Below, piece by piece: positions 35,983-42,562 of a stretch of DNA of 64,000 bases. This DNA is from Bradyrhizobium sp. PSBB068 (GTDB lineage: Bacteria; Pseudomonadota; Alphaproteobacteria; Rhizobiales; Xanthobacteraceae). Every line of letters begins with the position of its first letter. Positions within the stretch are counted from its first letter, which is position 1. Below the pieces are notes generated by a model. The model made no database searches, was not told the DNA's origin, and was given only the letters and a program-made list of their open reading frames with translations. Location: the NCBI GenBank assembly GCA_016839165.1, contig CP069300.1, forward strand, positions 4,092,001 through 4,156,000, written 5' to 3'. The position numbers were made by a program, and so were the translations under genes.

Positions 35983-36846
35983 CTATTGCAGCCGCGCCGC
36001 CCTCGCCTTGGCGGCCTTCACGGTGTTCTCCATCAGGCAGGCGATCGTCATCGGGCCGACACCGCGCGGCACCGGCGTGATCGCACCGGCGACCTGCAAC
36101 GCCTCGTCGAACGAGACATCGCCGCACACCGCATAACCGCCGTCCGGCTTCTCGACGCGCGTGGTCCCGACGTCGATCACGATGGCCTGCGGCTTGATCC
36201 AGTCGCCGCGCACGAGCCCGGCCTTGCCCACCGCGCTGACCAGGATATCGGCCTGCCGGCAGATGCTGCTGATGCCACGGGTGTGGACGTGGGTCTGCGT
36301 CACGGTCGCCTGCTCCTGCAGCAACAGCGCGGCCATCGGCTTGCCGACGATGTTGGAGCTGCCGATCACCACGGCATGCGCGCCGGTGAGATCGGGGCGG
36401 ATCGATTTGATCAGCCTGAGACAGCCGAGCGGCGTGCACGGCACCAGCGCATCGTCGCCGTGAAAAAGCCGGCCCGCGTTCAGGGCGTGCAGGCCGTCGA
36501 CATCCTTTGCGGGATCGACCGCGGCCATCACCCGCAGGGCGTCGATATGCGCCGGCAGCGGCAGCTGGATCAGGATGCCGTCGATGTCGTCGCGCCCGTT
36601 GAGCGCCACGATCCGGGCAAGCAGATCGGCCTCGCTGGCGTCGTCCGGCAGGCGCTCGACCTCGCCGCGCAGGCCAAGCCGCTCGGCCATCCTGACCTTG
36701 CTCTGCACGTAGATCTGGCTCGCCGCGTCACAGCCAACCAGCACGACCGCAAGCCCCGGCGCGCGGGGCAGTCGGTCCAGTTCACTCGCAACCTTGTCGA
36801 TGACAATTTGGGCATGCGCATGCCCATCAAGAATGTTCGCCGTCAT
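35983..36846 (-). CDS. folD: FolD: methylene-THF dehydrogenase/cyclohydrolase
   Basis: The 287-residue bifunctional enzyme interconverts methylene-, methenyl- and formyl-tetrahydrofolate with NADP in the cytoplasm. It has the catalytic YVQSK (Lys 50), ILIQLPLP, DVDGLH (near 117), PCTPLG, the nucleotide-binding IGSSNIVGKP (161-170) and VIDVGTT. The C-terminal signature normally reads PGGVGPMT but here is PRGVGPMT, with Arg at position 261 (codon CGC) in place of a nearly invariant Gly. The enzyme is otherwise complete, so it may be altered in folate binding or be a specialised paralogue. It is a single gene. Confidence 0.93.
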   Translation of the reverse strand: MTANILDGHAHAQIVIDKVASELDRLPRAPGLAVVLVGCDAASQIYVQSKVRMAERLGLRGEVERLPDDASEADLLARIVALNGRDDIDGILIQLPLPAHIDALRVMAAVDPAKDVDGLHALNAGRLFHGDDALVPCTPLGCLRLIKSIRPDLTGAHAVVIGSSNIVGKPMAALLLQEQATVTQTHVHTRGISSICRQADILVSAVGKAGLVRGDWIKPQAIVIDVGTTRVEKPDGGYAVCGDVSFDEALQVAGAITPVPRGVGPMTIACLMENTVKAAKARAARLQ

Positions 36847-37159
36847 GGCACCTCCGTTTCGAAGCGGTGCCCAGGCGCGCGGCGTTCAGTCTCTGCGCTC
36901 CCCGATGGTGGTCCATCCAAGCGCCAGTCGCGCAGATGGCGCCGTCATAGCCGTCCGGCCCGGCAAAGGCAAATCACGCTCGGTTGCGGCCGGACCGGCG
37001 ACGAATTGCCCCTGTTCTTGCCAGTGGATCGGCGGCGGGCGGGGCGTCCCTGGGGGTAGGATTCGGGCAAAACTTGCGATAAGCCTCGGCGCTTGCCGGG
37101 CTTTTCCGATCCCCGGCGCCATCCCTTCCGGTCATCACGCCATTTCGGACATTTTCAAC
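36847..37159. other. Intergenic region, nothing recognised
   Basis: The 313 bases between the divergent folD and the secreted-protein gene must hold both promoters. No repeat, RNA gene or convincing small ORF was seen. Confidence 0.5.
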
Positions 37160-37573
37160 ATGAGACATATCATCTTCGCGCTGGCGCTCCTCTGCCCGGC
37201 AGCCGCGCTTGCCCAAGGCACCACTCCAGCCACCACGCCACCCGCTGCCGCCGACAAGCCGGCGGGCGCGCAGCCGATGGTGGGCGACAAGCCGCTGGTC
37301 CAGGTCGGCAAGAAGTCAGCCGGCAAGAAGGGCGAGAAGGCTGCCACGCCCGGTAAGCCGCAATCGGCCGCGCAGAAGCTTCAGGCCTGCCAGGACATCG
37401 ACGACGCCACCAAGGAGCGGTTGATGTGCTACGATGAGATCTTCAAGCCGCAGCCCAAGCCGAAGGCCGCCCCCGCCAAGGGCGTCAACGAATGCCGGTT
37501 CGTAAAGGAAGAGGACGAGCGGCTGACCTGCTACAACGGCTTCGCCGACAAGATTCCGCGCCTGCCGCGCTAA
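37160..37573 (+). CDS. Secreted Lys/Ala/Pro-rich protein with paired Cys motifs
   Basis: The 137-residue protein starts at ATG 37160 with a signal peptide (MRHIIFALALLCPAAALAQ). The mature part has a low-complexity Thr/Pro/Ala/Lys-rich linker (about 20-75) and then two similar Cys units: LQACQDIDDATKERLMCYDE and NECRFVKEEDERLTCYNGF. Each has a C-x(13-15)-C-Y spacing with acidic helix between, suggesting an internal duplication held by disulfides. The function is unknown. It is followed by a hairpin that serves the convergent gene. Confidence 0.75.
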   Translation: MRHIIFALALLCPAAALAQGTTPATTPPAAADKPAGAQPMVGDKPLVQVGKKSAGKKGEKAATPGKPQSAAQKLQACQDIDDATKERLMCYDEIFKPQPKPKAAPAKGVNECRFVKEEDERLTCYNGFADKIPRLPR

Positions 37574-37595
37574 CCCGCCTGATCATGCGGACATG

Positions 37596-37624
37596 AAAAA
37601 GCCGCCGCAAGCATTTGCGACGGC
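37596..37624 (-). terminator. Rho-independent terminator of the convergent gene
   Basis: A GCCGCCGCAA / TTGCGACGGC stem with a 4-base GCAT loop and one mismatch is followed on the minus strand by TTTTTC. It ends the 37647-38180 transcript. Confidence 0.72.
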
Positions 37625-37646
37625 ATATCGGTTGCCGGCTGCGGCC

Positions 37647-38180
37647 CTACCAGGTGCCGAAACCGCCAAAGAAGCCCATGCGCGGCTGCTGCTGTGCAAC
37701 GCGGTAAGGCTGATACGTGCCGGGCTGCGCCAGCCGCATCGGCTGCTGGGGATGGGCATGGTAACGCGCAACCTTGTGCTTCTTCGCCGCCTGCGGCTGG
37801 GCCTGCGCCGGCTGCTCGGCTGGCTTAGCGTCGGCTACGACTGCGCCCTTGCGCGCGTCAGCCTTCTCCGGCGGAATGAACTGGGCGAAGGTGTCGCGGA
37901 CGCGGGCCTGTGCCGAGGCGTCGCCGGCAGCCGCCGGGCTCGTCGCGGCGACCGCGTTGACCTGCGCCGGAACGATGGTCGGCAGGTTGGTATCGTAGAC
38001 CACCCGCTCAGGCAGCTTTTGGGTCGACCTGATCCGGACCATGGTCTTGTCGACGCCCGGCGATGAGATGGTCTGGCTTTGGCCGGGAACTACGGCCTCC
38101 TGCGGCACAATGGCGTTGACGACGAAGAGCAGCGCGAGCAGCACTCCACCAACGAACAGGAAATAACGCGCCACAGGCAT
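37647..38180 (-). CDS. Single-pass membrane protein with long periplasmic tail
   Basis: From ATG 38180, with GGGGGAG upstream, it has 177 residues. One N-terminal helix (ARYFLFVGGVLLALLFVVNAI) anchors a tail with an Ala/Gln/Pro/Lys-rich disordered middle. VDKTMVRIRSTQKLPERVVYDT near residue 45 is the only well-ordered stretch. The end is basic and aromatic (HPQQPMRLAQPGTYQPYRV, then FFGGFGTW). I do not recognise a domain. A role at the cell envelope is plausible. It is terminated by the hairpin at 37596-37624. Confidence 0.72.
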   Translation of the reverse strand: MPVARYFLFVGGVLLALLFVVNAIVPQEAVVPGQSQTISSPGVDKTMVRIRSTQKLPERVVYDTNLPTIVPAQVNAVAATSPAAAGDASAQARVRDTFAQFIPPEKADARKGAVVADAKPAEQPAQAQPQAAKKHKVARYHAHPQQPMRLAQPGTYQPYRVAQQQPRMGFFGGFGTW

Positions 38181-38398
38181 CTTGGTAGCTCCCCCCGCGC
38201 CACGGGCGCGGTTCATCTCGGCGCGACGACATCAGTCATCGCGCGGGCGAATTCATCGTCTGCGCATGATTACCCGGACAGTCGCCATCCCGCGCTTCCG
38301 GGCCGTTCACTAACGGTCGGCTTACTAGTTAGTTCCTGCCTGGCCGTTACGGTTCACCCGGCAAGTCAATTCCCGGTCACTTTTTCGGGATGCAGGGT

Positions 38399-39025
38399 TT
38401 AGGCGCGGCTGGCGGTCACGACGGAGCATTTCGCCTTGTTTGCGTTAACATTTACGAACCCGATTAACATCTGCGAGTAGGTCTTCCGGCTCTTCATGGC
38501 GATGGTGTCCGGGATGAGCCGCTTGCGCTCGGTCATAGGGCTGCCGTCGCGGCGGATGAAGGCGCAGGCGATCTCGATATCCTTGACCGCGAAATCGTTG
38601 GCGTTGCGCAGTGTCAGCGTGACCAGCATCTTCGAACCCAGCCCGCCGCGGCGCCACGATTGCGAGGCGATCCGCACCCTGTTCAGCGGCGATCGTTCGG
38701 CGCCCGGGCCGGGCTGCCTCAACTCCTCGGCCGGCTGCGGGGCAGCGGCCATGCCGACCGTGGCCGGCTCATCGGCCGGTACGGCCAGCCCCTCTCTTGC
38801 GGCCTGGGCGGGCTGCGCCCCGGTCGGCACATCCTGTGCGGTGCGGATGGTGGCTGAAGGCACCGGCCAGATGTCTTGATCTCCGCCGTCGCTCGGCTCG
38901 GGGAGCATGAACCAGGCGACAATTCCGGCGATGGCGATCAGCGACAGCAGCATGCTGGCGTAGAAGCGGCCGTCAGCGAGACGTCCGGCCGCAACATGTC
39001 GAAACGACGCCAAACCGATCCGCAT
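38399..39025 (-). CDS. Single-pass membrane protein with beta-rich domain
   Basis: The 208-residue protein has an N-terminal amphipathic stretch, one membrane helix (ASMLLSLIAIAGIVAWFMLP, about 24-43) and a Pro/Ala-rich linker. A C-terminal beta-sandwich-like domain (about 115-208) follows with KMLVTLTLRNANDFAVKDIEI and FIRRDGSPMTERKRLI, reminiscent of periplasmic Ig-like domains that bind other envelope proteins. The function is unknown. It is transcribed in the same direction as the 37647-38180 gene but 218 bp away. Confidence 0.7.
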   Translation of the reverse strand: MRIGLASFRHVAAGRLADGRFYASMLLSLIAIAGIVAWFMLPEPSDGGDQDIWPVPSATIRTAQDVPTGAQPAQAAREGLAVPADEPATVGMAAAPQPAEELRQPGPGAERSPLNRVRIASQSWRRGGLGSKMLVTLTLRNANDFAVKDIEIACAFIRRDGSPMTERKRLIPDTIAMKSRKTYSQMLIGFVNVNANKAKCSVVTASRA

Positions 39026-39269
39026 CGTCGTGCCCTCACCCTCGACGCTCGATCAAGCCGCCCCATCGCCGCAGGCGGCATCCAGGACGGCCGCAGGTCG
39101 AGCGGCCACGCGAGAACAATCGCCGCCGGACGGAATGGTTTCATACCGGTACGACAATCTTGCGACGTACTGCACGGAGTGGCATCAGGGCTGGCCGCTC
39201 GCTAGATTTGCGCTGCACGGGAGCGAGTGCCGCGCACCCGAGCGGCGCGAGAACAACAAGGAGATCGCA

Positions 39270-39656
39270 ATGCCCGTCGTCGTCACGTGGGACCACGTCC
39301 ATCTGCGCAGTCCCGATCCCGAAGCCACAGCGACCTGGCTGCGCGACATTCTCGGCGGCGAGATCGTCCGCGGCCCCGGCCGCATCGACGTCCAACTCGG
39401 CGGCGCCAGGGTTTTCATTGCGGAGGTGACGCAAGGCGACGGCGTCAATGCCCCGCCGGTGACGCCCTATCAGGGGCTCGATCATTTCGGGCTGTCGGTG
39501 AAGGACATCGACGCGGTCGCGGCCGAGATCAAGGCCAAGGGCGTCGAGTTCACCAAGGAGCCGACCACGATCCGCCCCGGCGTACGGATCTGCTTCATCC
39601 GCGGCCCGCAGGGCATCTCGATCGAACTGCTCGAGCGCGACAAGAAGTACGTGTGA
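39270..39656 (+). CDS. VOC-family (glyoxalase/dioxygenase fold) protein
   Basis: The 128-residue protein is started by AAGGAG seven bases before ATG 39270. It shows the paired beta-alpha-beta-beta-beta units of the vicinal-oxygen-chelate fold: WDHVHLRSPDPEATATWLRDILG, LDHFGLSVKDIDAVAAEIKAKG and RGPQGISIELLE. The metal ligands would be the first His (H9/H11), His in LDHFGL and Glu in IELLE. It may be a lactoylglutathione lyase-like, isomerase or resistance protein; the substrate is not deducible. It is a single gene. Confidence 0.87.
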   Translation: MPVVVTWDHVHLRSPDPEATATWLRDILGGEIVRGPGRIDVQLGGARVFIAEVTQGDGVNAPPVTPYQGLDHFGLSVKDIDAVAAEIKAKGVEFTKEPTTIRPGVRICFIRGPQGISIELLERDKKYV

Positions 39657-39671
39657 GCGACGATTGCCTCG

Positions 39672-40028
39672 CTACGTCATGCTACCCGGCATGAAACAGC
39701 GGATCGTCACGCCCATGTAGCTCTTGATCGGCCACACCATCGCGCGGCCGGCCCGGTTGGGCTCGGTGACCACGGCCTCGTCGGGCACGTCAATCCACGT
39801 CCCGTCGAGGCGCACGCGATAGTGTCCGTTCTTCGATTCCCAATCGACATCGCTGACCGCACTGCCGTCGGCATCCGAGCAGCACGGCCCCTTGCCGCTA
39901 CGCAGACCGTCGAACCATTCCTTCAGCGGCGAATTGGCGTAGCGGCCGTCAGGATCACGCGCCTGTGCAAGCTGCGCAGCGGCGACCGACGTAAGCGCGA
40001 CCAGACCAAGCGACAGAAACACTCTCAT
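39672..40028 (-). CDS. Small secreted hypothetical protein
   Basis: From ATG 40028 the protein has 118 residues: a signal peptide (MRVFLSLGLVALTSVAAAQLAQA) and a mature domain. The mature part contains SPLKEWFDGLRSGKGPCCSDADG, a CC pair followed by acidic residues, then VDWESKNGHYRVRLDGTWIDVPDEAVV and a Cys near the end. This looks like a short periplasmic domain seen repeatedly in rhizobia (LKEWFDxLxSGKGxCCS pattern), function unknown. It is convergent with the VOC gene. Confidence 0.75.
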   Translation of the reverse strand: MRVFLSLGLVALTSVAAAQLAQARDPDGRYANSPLKEWFDGLRSGKGPCCSDADGSAVSDVDWESKNGHYRVRLDGTWIDVPDEAVVTEPNRAGRAMVWPIKSYMGVTIRCFMPGSMT

Positions 40029-40366
40029 GCGGCCGCGACGACGGTCAACCAAGGTTCCGGGCAAGATTCTGGGCTCGTCGTTCCGGCCTGCCAAGCGGCC
40101 GCCAGCTTCCAACCTGTCTGTCATGTATGTTGCTCCAGCACTCACCGGCCAGTGCAACCAGAGCCATGCATTTCGCGGGCCAGTTCGATTCGCGCGCACG
40201 GTCCGCTGTCATCGCGCCGTCACACCGCCTGGCAGGAACCGAGGGTTCACGGCTTCTCCGGACCCCCCCCCGGAATCAACCTGCCGCATTGCACGAGGTT
40301 GCTCGCTTTGGCATAAAAAACCAATCCGGATTGCTGCGGGCGCGGCAGCCGGTCCAATGGAACGTT
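40029..40366. other. Intergenic region with C9 tract
   Basis: These 338 bases carry no supported gene. A run of nine C lies at 40263-40271 in non-coding DNA. The promoters of the divergent flanking genes must be here. Confidence 0.5.
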
Positions 40367-40717
40367 ATGAAGAACGGGCTGTACTCAATCCACGTCACCC
40401 TGCTGGACGGACGCGTCGGCAAGGGCAGCGGGGTGATTCTCTTCCGCGACGGGCAGATTCTCGGCGGCGACGGCTATCTCTATTACACCGGCAGCTACAC
40501 GGTGAAAGGTGACGCGTTCAAGGGCGAGATCCTCGTGCAACGCCACACCACGCCGCGCGACACCGATAATCCGTTGTTCGGCGGACCCGCGCCGGTCGGC
40601 ATCGGCGTCTCCGGCACCTTCACTGACACCCGCGGCACCATGAGTGGAACCGCGCTGGTCGGCAAGGCGAGCCTGATCTTCGGCGCAACGCTGCACAAGC
40701 TCGCGGATATCAATTAG
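40367..40717 (+). CDS. GrlR-like small regulatory/hypothetical protein
   Basis: The 116-residue protein begins MKNGLYSIHVTLLDGRVGKG and continues with beta-strand repeats (GVILFRDGQILGGDGYLYYTGSY, FKGEILVQRHT, GVSGTFTDTRGTMSGTAL). This is the beta-barrel pattern of the GrlR family, whose founding member sequesters the type III secretion activator GrlA in enterobacteria. Rhizobial members are usually annotated by similarity only, and no secretion genes are nearby. Start ATG 40367 begins the conserved MKNGLYS. A family A repeat follows 27 bp after its stop. Confidence 0.68.
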   Translation: MKNGLYSIHVTLLDGRVGKGSGVILFRDGQILGGDGYLYYTGSYTVKGDAFKGEILVQRHTTPRDTDNPLFGGPAPVGIGVSGTFTDTRGTMSGTALVGKASLIFGATLHKLADIN

Positions 40718-40743
40718 CGGTTCGGCAGTCGCAGCACGGTTCC

Positions 40744-40830
40744 CGTCATTGCGAGGAGCGAAGCGACGAAGCAATCCATCGCTCGGCATGGGAAAGACAA
40801 TGGATTGCTTCGCTTCGCTCGCAATGATGC
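40744..40830. repeat. Dispersed palindromic repeat, family A (copy 2)
   Basis: The left arm gtcattgcgaggagcgaagc and the right arm gcttcgcttcgctcgcaatg are the same element as 5602-5694, with inner arms caatccat / atggattg. The right arm provides the first codons of the truncated MFS reading frame. Confidence 0.9.
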
Positions 40831-42070
40831 CGGGCGCCAGCAGGCCACGACCCTCAGCGCGCTCGGCTCGGCGCGTGCGGCTGCCGGCGTGCTCGCATTC
40901 GTGATCGGCGGAGTGTTTGGAACCTATATCGGCTGGCGGCCTGCGTTCGGAATCCTGATCGCGGTGTCGGCGATCGTCTTCCTGCTGAGCTTTCGCTTGA
41001 AGCCGGACCGCGGCCGCCCCGACATCGAGATTGATCTGGTTGGCGTCGCCCTCGCCGCCGGCGCGATCATTCTGATCAGCTTCGGATTCAACAATCTCAT
41101 CGGCTGGGGGCTGGCGCTCGCCCGTCCCAACGCGCCGTTCGATCTCTTGGGCGTTTCGCCGGCGCCGATCATGATCGTGATCGGCATCGTGCTCGGACAG
41201 GCATTTCTAAGCTGGACGCACCGGCAGCAGGCCGCGGGAAAAACTCCGCTGCTGGCACTGGAGGTGATCGACTCGCCTGAGGAGCGCTGCGCGGTCTATG
41301 CGCTGTTCACGGTGGTCGCGCTGGAGGCTGCACTGAACTTCACGGTGCCGCTCTACATCCAGATCGTGCAGGGACGCTCGCCGATCGCCACAGCGATCGC
41401 GATGATGCCGTTCAACCTCACGGTCTTCTTCTCGGCGATGCTGATCGTCAATCTCTACGACAGATTGACACCGCGTCAGATCGGACGTTTCGGCTTTGCG
41501 CTCTGCACCATCGCGCTGCTGTGGCTCGCCTTCGTCGTGCGCAACGACTGGAGCGAGATTCCCGTTCTTTTTGGTCTCGTCCTGTTCGGCATCGGCCAGG
41601 GCTCCCTGGTGACGCTGCTGTTCAACGTCCTGGTGACGGCCTCGCCCAAGGTGCTTGCGGGGGACGTCGGGTCCTTGCGCGGAACCACGCAAAACCTCGC
41701 GGCCGCGGTAGGTACGGCGGTCGCCGGCGCACTTCTCGTTGGTCTGCTGAGCACCATCGCCCTCGGCAAGATCACGGCCAGCCCGGTGCTGACGAAGGAG
41801 CTGCAAAGCCAGGTCGACCTCGACAACATCACTTTCGTCAGCAATGACCGGCTGCGCAGCGTGCTCGAAGCCACGAGCGGCACGCCACAGCAGGTCGAGG
41901 AAGCGGTCCGGGTCAACACCGAAGCTCGGCTGCGGGCGCTGAAGATCGGGCTGTTGATCATGGCCGGGCTCGCCCTCCTCGCGGTCATTCCGGCAGGGCA
42001 GCTGCCGAACTACCGGCCGGGAGAGATTCCGGATGACAACGCGGCAGGCCACCGCGAACGAACCAGCTGA
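40805..42070 (+). pseudogene. 5'-truncated MFS (DHA2/EmrB-type) transporter
   Basis: The open frame codes for 421 residues, but its first 13 come from the right arm of the family A repeat. Homology to a transporter begins abruptly at about residue 16 with ALGSARAAAGVLAFVIGG, a stretch that normally lies mid-protein, after TM5. The rest is a good C-terminal part: roughly nine membrane helices, an extracellular-like loop (SQVDLDNITFVSN) and a charged end. About 150 residues (TM1-4) are missing, including the MFS motif A loop, so it should not transport. The frame downstream of the junction is undamaged, suggesting a recent event. Confidence 0.8.
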
Positions 42071-42156
42071 TCCACGCCGGCCTGGCCGGCAAATCCATGC
42101 GCATCACCTGCTGGAGCAAGACAACGACGTCCCGGCAACAACGGAAGGAGCAAGCC

Positions 42157-42450
42157 ATGCATGACATCGATCGCCGGACGGCACTGCGGAGCATGCTCGG
42201 CGGTGTCGTTGCCGCAGGCCTCGGTACAAGCCTGTTGGCGGAGAGCGCGAAGGCGCTGCCGCTGGCGCTGGAAAAGGACCTCGCCGCCGGGGCAGACGAT
42301 GCCGGGCCGCCCGTTCATAGGGTTGCTACCAGCCGGCGACCGCGGCCACGGCCGCCACCGCGACCACCGCGCCGCCGCCATTGGCATCGCCGGCGACGCT
42401 GGTCCTGCTGGTGGCATCGCGGCCGTCGTCGCTGCGGGTGGCGCTGGTGA
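42157..42450 (+). CDS. Tat-exported Arg/Trp-rich basic small protein
   Basis: From ATG 42157, with AAGGAG nine bases upstream, the protein has 97 residues. A twin-arginine signal (DRRTALRSMLGGVVAAGLGTS) is followed by a short acidic piece (LEKDLAAGADD) and a very basic tail rich in Arg, Pro, Trp and His (RRPRPRPPPRPPRRRHWHRR, later CWWHRGRRRCGWRW). Such proteins are sometimes labelled protamine-like. A similarly built protein is at 61493-61795. The function is unknown; a periplasmic nucleic-acid, heme or metal ligand is conceivable. Confidence 0.65.
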   Translation: MHDIDRRTALRSMLGGVVAAGLGTSLLAESAKALPLALEKDLAAGADDAGPPVHRVATSRRPRPRPPPRPPRRRHWHRRRRWSCWWHRGRRRCGWRW

Positions 42451-42562
42451 TCCCAGGCGCGACTCCCTGCTCCGCTCGAACGGCACGGATCGCGGCGCCG
42501 GCCAATCCGCCACGCGTTTTCTGGCCGGGAATTGAGGAAGATAACATGGCGACGGCGCCTGC

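Noticed and set aside
40263..40271. Run of nine C as a possible phase-variation tract
   Set aside because: It lies in non-coding DNA about 95 bp before a start codon, with no repeat-dependent promoter spacing visible.
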